Part shown: positions 10,368-23,468 of the stretch, piece after piece
Layout: every line of letters starts with the position of its first letter
Position numbering within the stretch: position 1 is the first letter of the stretch
Assembly: GCA_965112735.1 (NCBI GenBank)
Contig: OZ218952.1
Span: 5,642,001 to 5,706,000 of the forward strand
Source of the DNA: Phaeosaccion multiseriatum
Lineage: Eukaryota > Ochrophyta, other classes
DNA length: 64,000 nt
Reading direction: 5' to 3'
The notes under the pieces: generated by a model
Told to the model about the DNA's origin: nothing
The model's database searches: none
Seen by the model: the letters and a program-made list of their open reading frames with translations, nothing else
Made by a program: the position numbers and the translations under genes

Positions 10368-13300
10368 ATGCTGGGACGTCAGCTTCGTACGTTAGTCCTG
10401 CAAGGAGGAGGCTGTCGAGGTGTCCCTCATGCAGCGTCGCTTACGCACCTATACCCAGCCAGCGCTCGAGGTACACGAGGGCGAGGGGCTGACTCCCGAA
10501 CACTCTCCTCGAGCCCGGCCTTGGTGGGCGCCGCGGGGCGCGTGCCTCTCAGCTGCACCTGCGGCCGATCCGACTTTCGTAGCACGCCGCCATCAGCCGC
10601 GGGGGTGCCTTCGAGCCTCACCCACAGGAGCACACTCCCCAACACAGCGGCAATCAGTCGACGAGGAGTGAGGACGAGCAGCCGCCCCAACAGCAGGAGG
10701 AGGAGGAGGAGGGAGGGTCGGAGCGCCGGTCAGCCAGGACCCAGAACGGCTGGTAGTACCGTGGGTATGAGGAAGGATAGCGATAGCGACGACCGCAGTG
10801 CAACTCCACAAGCTGCTACTGCTATTGACAGTGAGGGTGGCGAGCAGGATGATGTGGACGACAACAGCAGCCTCACAACTACTGGTGATACTGACCAGGG
10901 CAAGGGGGAAGGCAGCAACCCCCTGGATGACGTGGAGGTGACGGAGACTTTCGGAGGAGCCGGTGAGTGATCGGGAAAGGACGAGGACGCACACACACAC
11001 ATGGCACAACAAGTAATGCGCCAGGTCTCTTCCTCTCTCACACTCCTCTCTCACTGCATACCACTCACCCCCTCGCCCTCGCGGATGCATGGATGCACGT
11101 GTACGTAGCCAGCATTGTGGACGACGAAGGCAGGTTCGACTTCAAAGCCTTCGCCAAGTCCAACGTTATTGCGCGGGAAATGGCCGTGTCAGAGACGCAG
11201 ACGGCCATTAGGAATGATTACATTCGAAACGACTTCGAAAGTGCCCTCGTGGGCTCCGAAATGTTGAAGCAAATGTGTATTACACACTACAAGAGGTGCG
11301 TGACTGACGACGTGACTACTCGCGCCAACCGATGAGATGGCTGCGACGAGACTGACCGCCGCCGAGACCAAACCACAAGGGCCTGTGGCGCCGATCCAAG
11401 CAACCCTCTGTGTGTGTGTGTGTCTGTATGTCTGTCTTGTGTGTTACTCAGCTGTCCACTACGATCCCGCGAGCTCACTCATCGATGCAACTGCTTCTGC
11501 TCCGCCACTACACCCGCCCCTCTCACCCACCGCCCAACCCCCCTCACCCCACCCTCCACCTCCCCTTCACAGAGAGCACACGGTGACAGCGTCCGCTTTC
11601 TGTAACACCGCACTGATGCTCAAGATGCTGGGCCGCTATGATGAGAGCGTGACTGAGAACATGGAGGCTCTGGAAATCTATGAGAAGGTGGTGGGGCAGG
11701 ACCATGCGTCTTACGCCGCCACCCTCAGCAACCTCGGTGAGCGGCTGGGCTGGGCTCGTCGTCGATGGCAGTGGATGGCAGTGGATGGCAGTGGATGGCA
11801 GTGGACTGGGCTGTGTGGGCTGGGCTGGATGGCTGTCAACGGGACTGAGTTGGGCTCGGTGTGCGCGGCGCGCGGCGTTTTTTTGCCTGGCTGTTGGATA
11901 CAGGTGTCACACACACCTGCTCAGAGGGCCCCTGAGACTCCCTCCCACACATGCTCTCTCCGTCATTGTCTCTTTCTCTCTCTCTCTCTATCTCTCCTGC
12001 CTCTCACACGCACCTCTCTCTCTCGCACTTGTCCCTACCCTCTCTCTCCCTCACTCTCTTTCTCCCTGGCTACCCCCCCCCCCCCTCCTCCTCTCATCCT
12101 CCTCCTCTCATCCTCCTCCCCCCTCTCCCCCCTCCCCCCAAGGACACGTCTTCAAGATGATGTCCTACAACGCCTCGTCCTCGCTGGAGCGCCTCGGTCT
12201 GCTGGAGAGGGCTAAGGAGCACTTCGAGAAAGTGCTGGAGATCCGCTCCCAAGTGCACGAAGAGGGGCATCCCGAGTTGGAGCTCACACGCAACATCCTC
12301 GCCTCTACAAGGGCCATGCTGCCGGGTGTGTGTGTGTGTGTATGTGCGTGTGTGTGTGCGTGTGTGTGCGCGCGCGCGTGTGCATGTGTGTTTGTTCAAG
12401 GGGCAGTATTGGGGCACGTTGGAGGGAGGATTGCTGTGCGTGAGTCTGTATGTGGACAAGGAGTAGTATGTACGTGAGTGTGTTATGTGAGACGAACCGA
12501 ACTATTGGTCTTAACAAAAAACGTCCCTTGCCTTCTTCCCACCTTTTTCTCACAGGCCACAAGCGGAAGGAGGGGGGAGGGGGAGGGGGAGACGGAGGGG
12601 CGGAGGAGAAGACTCTTCGGAATACCGTGCAGGCACTCCGATCAGGCGTGGGAGAAGGCCACAGCGCCACTGCCACAGCCATCAACAACCTTGGCTTCTT
12701 CCTCAAATGTGAGTGTCGGGTTGAGGGCGTGCATCCCCGCACCTACCCATCGCTGGCACCGCTTTTCTCCTGCTCGAGTATGCACTCCTTTCCCCTCTCT
12801 CCTTCCCTCCCTTCATCCCTCCCTTCATCCCTCCCGTCATCCCCTCCTCCCTCCCCTCCTCCCCTCCTCCCCTCCTCGCTCCTTCCCTCCCTCTTACCTC
12901 CCTACCTCCCTACCCCCCCTTCTTCTTCCTCCCCTTCCCCATCCCCTCCCTCTCGCGTGCTCTAACACTACCACAGCGGCCGGACGTTACGCGGAGGCCA
13001 AGGATCTCTATGACGAGGCGCTGGCCATTCGGACGAACCTCTTTGGATTAGCTCACCAGGCCACCTTCACTACGAGGTCAGCGAGGGAGAGATAGATGGG
13101 TTGGGGTAGAGAGAGAGAGAGAGGGGGGGGGGGGGGAGGAGAGAGGGAGAGGGGGAGGGAGGGAGAGAGAGAAGGGAGAGAAAGGGAGGAGAGAAGGAGG
13201 AGAGAGAGGGGTACGAGAGAGAGGGAGAAGGGGGAGAGAAAGCGAGAAGAGGAGTTTGGACAGAGACGCCCGGATGCATGCACCAGGATTCAGCCACAAG

Positions 13301-13854
13301 GATACGCAGCCTAGTAGACTTGGGGCACGCATGAGGACCCAACTCTTATCGGTAGTGTAGAATTGGGCCTCTCATGCCATGCCGTCTCGCTGCTCGCTCG
13401 GTACTGTCTGACCCTCGCCGCTGCCTACCCTGGCCTTGTCCCCCGTGTGTGTGCGTGTGTGCGTGGCAGGTTCAACATTGTGGAGTTGCTCTCTGCGCAG
13501 GGCAAGACGGAAGAGGCAAACGCCATGGCAGACGACATCTTGAAGGTAAGTTGGTGCGTGCGTGCGTGCGTGCGTGCGTGCGTGTCTTCCGCGGCCCAGG
13601 CGCATGCAATGCAATGCAAAATGAAGGAAAGGAAACAGAAGATGGCCCCTCTCTGGCTCAGCAGGGAGGGACGTGAGATGCCTCACCAAACCTTTTTGTT
13701 GTTGGTGCTATTGCGACAGTGCGCCCTGCCCTCCATTGCCGTCGCGGCGCGCTTCTTTGACGCTCTTGTGTACTGGCGACCACCAACCTCCTTCGCCTCC
13801 TTTCCCCTCCTCCCCCCCTTGTCCCGCTGCTGCCCCCCTGTCCTCCTCCTCCTC

Positions 13855-13886
<32 letters not shown>

Positions 13887-14283
13887 TCCCTCTGCTGCTG
13901 CACAGACGTCTGGGCTGCCGGAGAAGACCGTGGAAGAGATAGCTGCCGAAGTAGATACCACTTGGTCGCCGAATGCACAATCAGGGCAGGGGGCAGGGGA
14001 GCAGCCACCGACAAGGCAGGCGGAGGGAGGGGCGGATTGGAATGTCAACATGACTATCGTCAATGCCGTGAGGAGAGAGATGGCAGAGGAGGAGGGGAAG
14101 AAGAGCCAAGCAGCGGCGGCATCCAAGGCTCCCGGATCCACAATAGCGGGAGGAGGAGGAGGAGGAGGAGAAGAAGGAGGAGGGAAGGGGAAGGTTCTTG
14201 GGACAGTCGGAAAGGACCAGCGCTGGAGGCCGGTGAGAAGAAAGAAAAAGCGGGTCGGAGGGAAGGGGGGGGGGGCGCGCTGA
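10368..14283 (+). CDS. Tetratricopeptide-repeat protein (kinesin-light-chain-type TPRs), 8 exons
   Basis: The exons 10368-10962, 11109-11295, 11573-11736, 12143-12325, 12556-12708, 12977-13076, 13470-13545 and 13906-14283 keep one frame and give about 611 residues. The open frame also extends upstream to 10272. Exons 3-6 carry TPR-type helix pairs of the KLC/NB-ARC class, for example NTALMLKMLGRYDESVTENM, LERLGLLERAKEHFEKVLEI and AGRYAEAKDLYDEALAI. The N-terminus (LGRQLRTLVLQGGGCRGV) is Arg-rich without acids, so mitochondrial or plastid import is possible but unproven. The C-terminal exon is charged and Gly-rich and ends in a basic KKKR cluster. Several introns contain CA, GT or pyrimidine repeats. 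The partner and pathway cannot be deduced. Confidence 0.85.
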
Positions 14284-14792
14284 TAATTGAACTTTGGTAC
14301 ATATCAATAGCTACGTAATGTACGTGCGTGCTGTCTTGGCGGTGGCATGGTTTTGATCATCGCACTCGCCTCCCCGCCTCACGGCTACGGACCCCTCCTC
14401 CTCCTCCTCCACCACCACCACCACCACCACCACCACCATCCTCCTCGCTCTCCTCTATCCCCCTCCTCCTCATCGAGCACTCCCATATCGCCGAGTGATG
14501 CTCTACCATACGCTGCCATCCCGTCGCTCACGCGCCCACCACGCCCCCACGTCCATGCCACAGGAGGGAGGGATGAGGCCCTCTTCTTCCCCTCGGGCCT
14601 TGTCCAAACCTGTCTCCCAATTGTCCTGGAGGGCGATCGATTGGTTGCTTGCTACCGCCAACCGCTAACTACTAACTGCCTACCCGTTAACTAACCACCT
14701 AACCGCTAACTGCTACCTACCCGTTTACTACCTAATCGCTACCTAAGTACCTACTACTACTACAATTAACCATCTAACCGCTAACAAACTAC
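14284..14792. other. Intergenic region between convergent genes, with CTAAC/CTACC-rich stretch
   Basis: A (CAC)n run lies at 14411-14440. From about 14655 to 14800 the sequence is a degenerate array of ctaac, ctacc and cgctaac units. No gene was recognised. Confidence 0.6.
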
Positions 14793-17752
14793 CTAACCGC
14801 TCTCCTCCGCTGCTTTGACACAGCACGCAATAGTTCGGTACCACATGGCGAGAGTGAAGGTGTTGGCAAGCAGCTCCTCGTCAGAGGGCAGTCGTGCAGG
14901 GGCCAGAGGGGCAGGGGTGGCTCGCCTACTGCTGAGGCTGCTGCTGGGATGGTGCCCTACGGCCTTGGACATGGAAGCTCGCAGAACCCGCGCCGCGTGG
15001 TCTTCTCCCTCTCGCTCCTCTCGCTCGTCTCCCTCCCCTCCTCCAGCCTCTGCTGCCTCTGGTGCCTGTGCTGTTGACGCCGTGGTACTTGCTGCACCCG
15101 CCCTGAGAGCGATGGGCCGTCGGGGCGAAATGCCTCCTCCGCCCTCGGACTGGGACTCAGACTGGGACTGCTGTGGGTCGATCCCACCTTCTTGCAGGGG
15201 CCAGCGGAGTGGTTGCTGCCGCGGGAGTGCGCTGGTCAAGGATGACGACGCGTCCTTTGCTCCTCGCTCTCCTCGCTCTCCCCCTCTCCCCTTGTCCGCC
15301 GGTGGTTGCGATCCATCGACATCCGGCCCCTCTCCTGTATCTGGACATCGACTCGGAGACCCCGTCAGCACCTCTTCTCGGCGGGGCTCGGAGCCACCCA
15401 TGCCCCCGTGATGACTCTTTGTGTGCGGAGCAGTCGTAGTCAGGGTAGGGCGTAACACACCACGCCGGAGCGAGCCTTCCTCTTCTTCCTCCCCATCCTC
15501 CTCCTCCTCCTCCTCCTCCTCCTCCTCCTCCTCCTCCTCCTCCTCCTCCTCCTCCTCCTCCTCCTCCTCCTCCTCCTCCTCCTCCTCCTCCTGCTCCTCC
15601 TCCTGCTCCTCCTCCTCCCCCTCCTTCTCCTCCTCCTCCTCCTCCTTGTTGGTCGGCGCGTCACCACAGGTCCTAGCCATTGGCGGGTCGCAACTCCCCG
15701 ATGCTTCGAGTCCACCCGAACCCGTCGTAGCCTCCTCTCTTCTTGGCGGCAGAGACATGACGGGATCCGGGATGCTGGACTGCAACAGCGGCACTTGTTC
15801 ATACTCGAGTGCCTCTCCGACCTGCTCCCTTGGGGCTCCGTGTCTTTCCTCGCCCAACACGCTGGAGGCATCGTCCGGCGGCGGATACCGCTGTGTTGTC
15901 TGAATATCTCCCACGTCAGAAGTGTAGCCTCTAGCAGAGGATGATATGTCAGAGTCTCCGTGTGGCTGCCGAGCCTGCTGAGCCTGCTGAGCCTGCTTCA
16001 TCTCGCCGCTTCTGTGCTGCAGCCTCCCTACAGGCCCCCCAGCGGCTTCCCCGTGGGTCCACTCCCCCGAGTCGCCACCCTCTCGCATCGCAATTCCTTC
16101 CTCGCAGCCTTCCTTCAGCATTCCTCTCTCCCTCGCCGATACTGGCGGTGTTGCAGCTGCCGTTCCTGACTGCTCGTGAGAAAGGGTTCCCCCGAAGAGC
16201 CCCCACGTATCCGCAATGCTTGAAAACGATGTCTCCAGGGGTGCCGGGGGTGCAGCTTCTTGCTGCCACTCTGTCTGGCCAAACTCACCAGCAGCCGCCG
16301 CGCCTCCTTCTCCTTCCTCTACCATGGGAGCGACCGATCCCGAGCCTTCCTTCCTTTGCTGCCCCTCGCACAGCATGAGGGTGTCCTCACCCTCGTGGTG
16401 GCGAGTCATCCATCGGTGCTTCCTCGAATCAGGATCCTCTGCTCTCGAGTCGCCGACCTCGTGTCCGGCTTCGTCTACCTCCATCCGGTTGTTGAAGAGG
16501 CGGATCGGGGCAAGCATGTCTACCGTCGACGCTGAAGCGGAGAGGGAGGAGGGGAAGTAGGTGGACAGCTGGTGCTCGTCTTGCCCACTAAAAACGAGCC
16601 CCCTGCCATGATCACACGCCTCCTCGACGCGCGCCCCATCAAGGGCAAATGGACACTCGTTCCTGTTTGCGGAGTAGCGAGCATCGCTTGCAAAGGCAGG
16701 CCATGCAGGGCGTCCCTCCTCCTGTCTCTGCTGTCGCTGGTGCTGGTGATGACTGGCTTGCGGCGGCCCGTGTGACCCTTTGGTACTGGTTGTAGAACCA
16801 TCGCCGAAGTGGAACATGGAAGGTGAGGAAGGTACTTGGCCTTCGTGGGTCGAGCAGGCATGCTCCATCGCGCTCAAGTCATTTCCGTGGTGCGTAGTGA
16901 ACCTGGTTGGTGTCGTCATTACCATCATCCCTCCTCCCTTGCCCTGCTCTTCCCTATTCTCTCTCTCTTCGAAGGCTGCTGCTGCTGGTGCTGCTGGCGA
17001 ATACTCCAGGACCGAATCTGCTGCCCCAAAGGTTGCTTCCCTTCTGTCTTCTCCCACCTCGCCTCCTTTCGGCGGTGCGGAGGGAAGTGATGATTGGGCG
17101 GAACTCTGGTGTTGCTGTCTGCTACTCTGACTATTGCGTAGGAGGCGCCGCACATCTGCCGATTGGCGCTTCCCTACGGCCGCCGCAGTCAGGGGGTTCC
17201 GCTGCTGGCGAGTCAGGGCTGTGGCCAAGGTGGAGTACTGGTCCTGCTGGTCCTGCTGCTGCTGATGCTGCCCATCTATGCTGCTCTCTTCTGCTCCATC
17301 AGGGTATTCAGCTTGACGTGGCAACAAGGAAGCTCGGAGAGTGCTTTCCGGCCCACCATGGTACGTGAGTCTCCTCTCTCTTCTCGGTACCTCTGCAGCC
17401 ACCTTTGAGAAGTGCCTCGTCCGATTCTCGGAGACCTTGACCTTGCCCCTGACTCTAGCCCGCTATGTGGAGACAGCGAGGGGAGTGGGAGAAGAGCGGG
17501 GCGTGGGCGTGAGGAGAGGCCGTTGATCGAAGTGGGGAAAGCATTGCCACTAGAGACAGCGAGGGGGATGGGGGGAAGAGCGAGGGATGGGCGTGAGAAG
17601 AGGGCCTTGGGTAAAGAAGGATGGCGGGGAGCGTATTGCTTTTGGGCGGATTCGTGGCGAGGCCACTGAACGAGAATGAGAGGGGGGCGGAAAGAGCTCT
17701 GCTTTGTGGTGAGACAGTCATGTACCTTCTTTCCGCTTGTCATCCAGTTCAT
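14793..17752 (-). CDS. Acidic, disordered hypothetical protein with a long poly-Glu tract, 2 exons
   Basis: A single open stretch of 869 codons (17402-14793) lacks a sensible ATG at its 5' end. A 27-nt first exon (17752-17726, MNWMTSGKK) with donor GTACATG and acceptor TTCTCAAAG joins it in phase 0, giving 878 residues. I recognise no domain. Visible features are Gln-rich segments near the N-terminus, a Glu tract of over 50 residues encoded by (TCC)n at about 15497-15594, and Ser/Pro/Gly-rich spacers. The C-terminus, LLANTFTLAMWYRTIACC, could form a short amphipathic helix. The composition suggests a nuclear or scaffold protein, but this is a guess. The length of the uninterrupted frame supports it being coding. 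Confidence 0.6.
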
Positions 17753-17952
17753 AGTGGCCTTGCAGTGATAGCAGGGAACGCGGGTGTGCTGTAAGGGGGC
17801 GAGAAAAGTGCAGAGCCGCGGAGGAGGAGAAAAAAAAGTGGAAGCGCGAGTCCGATAGGCGGGAAAACTTGTCGACGACGTTGAAGCATCAACAAGTGGA
17901 TCAAACCTCTTCGTGTAATACCGTAATACCTCTTCTTCCAGACGGCGAAACC

Positions 17953-19002
17953 ATGCTTGAGGTGAGGGTGTTTGCCCTACTCATATCTATTCCCTTGCCT
18001 CTTTACTCCCTCTGATGCTTTGACCTGTCCCCTCTTCTCCCCTCGTCCCGCTCCCCCTCTTCCCCCCGCTGTCCTTCTTTTCACCCAACTCTCTCCCTCT
18101 GATGTTTTGACTCGTCCCTTCTCCCACCCCTCCTCCCAATCCTATCACTTTTCCCTTCAACAGAACTTGAAGGCGCAGTCCCGGCGGCTGCTGGGGACCG
18201 AAGAGCCAGAGGAGAAGACCGCTCTGCAAGAAATCGAGGAGCGCATATGTGCTTGCTTTCCTTCAATGACTTACAAACAGCGTCTGATTGGATTCGCCTG
18301 CTGCCTCCTTTGCGGCTCGATTATCACGGCAGGGTCTCTCTTCAGGAAAGTCATGGCGTTTCCCCCAACCTCCAAGTGATGGCGAGTTGCTGTATACACA
18401 CAGGATTTTCACACAGCTTTCCCCGTTTCTCTCATGGATCCCCGCCTTCCCCACGCACAGAATTCTGCAGCTCATCAGGGGGAACCCGGTTCCCTTCGTG
18501 GTGTTTTACACTGTAGGAAACCTCATCAGCATCTGTGCATCGTTCTTCCTTTACGGGCCATGGGCTCAAACGAAAAAGATGTTCGCCCCAACCCGGGCAC
18601 TTGCCACTTGTATATACCTGGGAACACTCGGTGAGTGGGGAGGGTTGTCGCTCTTTCGACTGAAGAATTAAGTAAGGAGTCCTCTAACGCGCTCTCCTCT
18701 CCCTCCCCCGTCCCTGGCTGTTTGGTCCTCTTCTCACGACGCGCCCGCCCTTCGCCCTTCGCCCTTCGCCCTGCTGACGGTGGGTGTGTTTCGCTGGTTC
18801 ACTGCGCTGCCTGCTGCCTGCTGCAGTACTCTGTTTGTTTGTGGCCTTTGCGAGCTTCGTGCCTGCTCGTGCCGTCTTGCTGCTCGTCCTGGTGGTCGTG
18901 CAATTTCTGGCCTTTGTGTGGTACTCCGTCAGCTTCATTCCTTTCGCTCGGCAGTGGTTCAAAGCCCTAATACGCGGCAACTGCATGGACTGCGGCGATT
19001 GA
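17953..19002 (+). CDS. SFT2-like Golgi vesicle-transport membrane protein, 4 exons
   Basis: The SFT2/GOT1 family are four-helix Golgi membrane proteins that assist fusion of endosome- or ER-derived vesicles. Exon 1 (17953-17961) encodes only Met-Leu-Glu. Exon 2 (from 18164) has the cytosolic part TALQEIEERICACFPSMTYK and helix 1 (QRLIGFACCLLCG). Exon 3 (to 18630) has NPVPFVVFYTVGNLISICAS, FFLYGPWAQTKKMFAPTR and the start of helix 3. Exon 4 (18827-19002) completes helices 3 and 4 and ends WYSVSFIPFARQWFKAL, the usual family ending. The exon 2/3 junction near 18335-18470 is ambiguous: donors at 18329 or 18348 can each be paired with acceptors at 18461 or 18470 to keep the frame. The product is about 165-170 residues. 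Confidence 0.85.
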
Positions 19003-19653
19003 TTAACTTGACTTGCCGAGCTACCAGCATGACTCGATGGCAAGCAAGCCAAGCCCTTGGCGTCTCTGTCTGCCTGCTTCTTCTTGCGGCATGAACGAAG
19101 CGAGCCGAGGAGGGAGGCTGGCACAGCTTCCTCTGTGACAAGCCAAACGTCCTACCCCCGGAATGGCGCTGTACTGGAACAGTCCTCTTGTGTCTTTGCC
19201 ATGGGAGTGCATGTGGAAGCCTCGAGGGGGTGGTGGGTGGTATGCTTGTCACACTACGGTGATACATCCACAGGCAGCAGGGTGCTCTGTCAGCAGCTCC
19301 AGAGCGGGACACTGAACAGTTGAAGGCTCCGGTGCTGTGGATGCGATGCGGAAGGAGATGCGCGACAAAGCGGGTGATCAGAAGAGCGGCCGACAGGCAG
19401 GGGGCTGCGGTGGGAGCAGCTAGGCACGAGAGCAGGGTGAATGTGAGGGACAATCAAGGGGGGGTGAAAAAGTCCTTGAAGGGGAGGGGAGCAGGAGCAG
19501 TGTATCTGCGGGGGGCTGCGGGCTCATCTCATCATTGCAAAGAGTCTTGTGAGTTTATGTGAGAGAGCACTCTGCCGCCCTCGTTGTCCACTTAGTTTGG
19601 CTCAGAAGACAGGACATCATTAAATTTTTTTTTGCTCTTTCTTCTTTCTTCAG
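19003..19653. other. Intergenic region
   Basis: No convincing gene. A frame at 19320-19562 (+) ends at a good donor (gagtctt|gtgagt, about 19547) and could be a 5' exon of the next gene, but its frame does not lead to a recognisable start. Confidence 0.4.
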
Positions 19654-22600
19654 ATTGGGCGAGGGAGAGCGTCTTTCTTACACCAAAAATCACCTTGGTA
19701 AGGGGTTGTTTCCGAGTCCAGATTGTCGCGATCTCGACGGTTGAAATGATAAATCCATAAATCCTCCTCCCTCATTTTCCTACTGCCATCCGCCTAGGGT
19801 GCAAGAAGATGCTGGCCTTCGGGACGCAGGGAGGTCTCGGTGCCGGAGGAGGCGGTGGTGCAGACGTGGAAGATGAATACAACTTCTCGCTGGGAGGGGC
19901 ACGTGATGAAAAGAAGAGGAGGAAAAAGAAGAAGGGGAGCCGTCTTGGGGGCGGTGGGAGCGGTGGTGCTTTCGGACGTAAGAGCCGCGGCGAGGAGGGT
20001 GGAGATGAGGGAGGGGAGGAGGAGAAGGAGGAGCTGGGGCGGGGTGTACAGCATGATCAAGCCCGCAGAGCACCCGATGGGGGGGGAGCGCAGGAAGGGA
20101 GACAAGAGTCAGCTCATCGGCCGAGCCGCACCGCAGAAAGCGCCGCCTCCCCCTCGGGCGACAAGCTAATGGACAAAGTGAACGGCCTGCTCAGCAAGTA
20201 CAACAAGAAGGGCGTCATGGCCTCTGGACAGAGCACCGTGCGAGCCCCAAGAAGGTCCTTCAATGAAGACGATATCTCCATCAGTAGCAGTGAAGAGGTG
20301 TGTGTGTGTGTGTTCACTACTGTGTGGAGGAGAAGACCTAGTGTCGTGATCCAGCCCACCCAGTGGGGGCATGCTCTTGATGAAACTGATTCTTGCTCCA
20401 CTCTCTCTCCTGCAATTAATTTGTCCCACCCACCACGCCATCAACTCCCAGAGTCAGCACGCGGATGAGAGACGCTTGAAGCGGAAAAGCCGGCTTGGTA
20501 GCTCCAAGTCTGTTGCTCGTATCCCGACCGCACTAGAGCTGGGCCTTGATGTGGAGAGCATCATGGACACCAGCAGCCCCATGCCTGAGGGGGGGAAGAG
20601 GGCGGGTCAAGCGGGCGGTCACTCAAGTCGGTTCGGAGACCCCGCCTCTCCGCAAACCCCTCAGACGCCCTACGACGATGGGTACGAGGACTCGCTCCTG
20701 AGTGTCTCGGGAGTGGTCTCCGAAGGGCTGTCTCCCGAAGGCGGTGACGCCTACGTGACGGACTCGCCAGATACGTCCTCACCAGGGAGGGGGCGGGGTG
20801 GGGGAGGCGGAGGCGGAGGAGGAGGAGGAGGAGGAGGAGGAGGAGGAAGAGGAGGAGGAGGGCAGAGGGAGAAGAGGGGCAAGAATGGCCTATTGGGGAA
20901 GGGGCATAGGCGAGAGAGCATGGGGGAAACCATCAAAAAGCACTTGTCGAGTAGCGCCACGGGACTGATACAAAGCGCGACGGACATTCCTCTCTCCAAG
21001 CTGCTCGGCGAGGGCACTGCTGGCACGGCAGTCACACCTGGAGGGGCCCTGTCGCTGCTGGGTAAGACATCTTACTTTAGAGACAGTCTATCCCAGCAGT
21101 CACCACAAATAGGCGGATACATGCACGCTGAAGGCGGTGATGGCGACGATGATGAGGACGAGCACAATCAAGAGCAAGGGCATGATGAAGAGGAAGAGGA
21201 AGAGGGGCAGGCACCCGATCTTGCCACGGTGGGGTCGCGATACAGAGAGATACACGAGCAGTATGGACATGGTGGGGAAGAGTCTATTGGAGAGGACAGC
21301 TTCCAGCAAGGGGGCAGCAGCGAGGATGAGCGGGACGGAGACGAACGAGCGGAAGGGGGTGGGAAAAAGACACCAGGAGGGCAAGGGGAAGGGGTCACTA
21401 ATGACGACTCATATGCTGATGATGATGACTTTGGTGTAGAAAGCGCAGTCTCAATGCTGGAGGATGATCATGGTGCAGCAGCAGCAGCAGCAGGGGAGAG
21501 GCAAAGTCCAGGAAGAGGCGGCGGGGGGCTTGGTAGCGCAGACACAGGGGAAGAGTACTCCTTAGACTATGCCTCGGACGACGATCACCGCGACGACGAC
21601 AACAACAACAACAACAAAGACGGCGACGATGGTGGTGACAGGAGCGAGGGGAGCCGCGACAGACCATTGGCAAGAGGAGGCGGTGCTGTGCCTCACAGGG
21701 AGGGAAGTAGCAGACCGGAAATATTCGGGAATGTCATGTCCTTCGCGGACCTGGTGGGGGAAGGCGAATCGGTAGGAGGGGAAGTCAGTGAGGGCAGTCC
21801 GCCGCAGCGAGGTACTACTGCGTCTTCTGTAGACGGGCGAGGGGGGGGAGGAGGAGGAGAGAAGACGCGGAGGAGGACAGCGGTGGATGCAGCGATAGGA
21901 GGAGGACACGGGCAGGGGCAGGGGCAAGCGACCTCCCCATCCTTTGGTGCTGGGGACGCCCGACGACTGCGAAGAGAAGGAGCACCATCGCCGACTAGAG
22001 GAGAGGAGGAGGAGCAGATGGATGCTGCTGGGGCTCGAGACCGTGTCGGTAACCTTCCGATAGTTCGAAGGCCGACGGTTATCGATCGCTCGAGCCAGCA
22101 GAACGACGACGATGATGATGACGAGGAAGAATACGAAGGGGTTACAGGGGGGGTAGAGGCAGGGGCAGGGGTAGCGGCAGCAGTTGGTGATACAGGGACA
22201 GCAGACGGGCAACAGGGGCGGGGAATGGTGCCCAAGAAGAAGAAGCGGCAGTACGCGACGATGATTCCCAAGCGAGTGTCGGAGGCGGACACGCGTTACT
22301 CCATGCACGTGGGCACGGGGCGGGAGGTGCGCAGCTGCAGCACTCAGATACACGGCAACCACGCAGCCGTGCAGACGGAAGTGATTGTGCCCGGCATGGT
22401 TGGTGAGTGCGTGAGTCAATGTGTGGGTGCGTACGTGTATGCGTGCTTGCGTGCGTGCGTGTGTGCGTGCGTGCGTGCGTGGGTCCCGATCGGTCTAGTG
22501 TGGCTGGTGGGTGGGTCGCGGTCTATCCGACTGTGGCTGGTGGCGTGGTGGGGTGGAGCCGGTCCATGTGTGGCAAGACGAGGAAGAATTGATTCGAATT

Positions 22601-23396
22601 GCACAGTTTCTTGGTCTCACTCACCAATTGGGACTCTTTGGTTGGGTCGTCCCATTTTCCTGTTTTCGACCCCTCCCCCCAACCAACGCCCCTCCCAAAC
22701 CCTCTAACCTCAGGCACGAAAACCGCTGTGGATGTGGAGGGGCCGCCGAGTGGCGTGTACGGCAGCGAGTCTTGTCGGGAGGAGGGCGTGTACCCGACCA
22801 GTTCAGCGTCGAGGCCTGCCGCGAATGGCCCAAGTATGGGGGCAGGGGAAGGAGGGTGGGGCGGAGGAGGAGCAAGGCAAGAGAGCAGCCACAGACAGGG
22901 CTTCCCCCGCGGGTCTGGTGCTGACGAGACGCACGGGTGGGGAGTGGACCAGCAGGGTGGGCGAAGAGAGGCAGATCACCGACCCGACCTTCATCCTCCT
23001 CCTCCTCCTCCTCCTCCTCCTCCTCCTCCTCCCCCCCACCACAACGAGTACCAGCACCAGTACCGCTACCCAGTTCACTATGCCCCTCAACCGCCCCCGC
23101 CCATGCCCATGGGGTACGGTGTCTCTCCCGGCTTCGGCTGCCCCACGCCTCCCTTTCCAACGATGGGCATGTACACTCCTTTCCCGGACGGCAGCGGCGG
23201 CAGGGCAGGGGGAGGGGTGAGCACTGGTGGGGCAGCGCAGGGGGGCGGCACGGAGCCTGCCATACCCCCTGCCGGAGCTGTTGCGTCCTCTTCATCGGGC
23301 GGCATCGCTGGAGTGTACCTCCAGATGCTTGCGGAGGCTCACGCGGAGACGCTAAGGGTGAAGCGACAACTCGAGCAAGTGAGCAGAGACCACCAC

Positions 23397-23468
<72 letters not shown>

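Noticed and set aside
15421-15903. Plus-strand poly-Ser frame
   Set aside because: Complement of the poly-Glu tract of the 878-residue minus-strand gene; no conserved flanks in this frame.
17341-17526. ATG followed by GTACGTGA at 17358, looking like the ATG-only exon of Sec61 beta
   Set aside because: It lies inside the open frame of the acidic minus-strand gene, and SFT2 has its own start at 17953 with a good splice junction.
18959-19453. Minus-strand frame of 164 codons downstream of SFT2
   Set aside because: No start context, splice partner or family-like segments; composition matches random GC-rich sequence.
21562-22419. Minus-strand 285-codon frame
   Set aside because: Antisense shadow of the large plus-strand exon 20452-22402, whose ends carry clean splice sites and whose frame links to the C-terminal domain.
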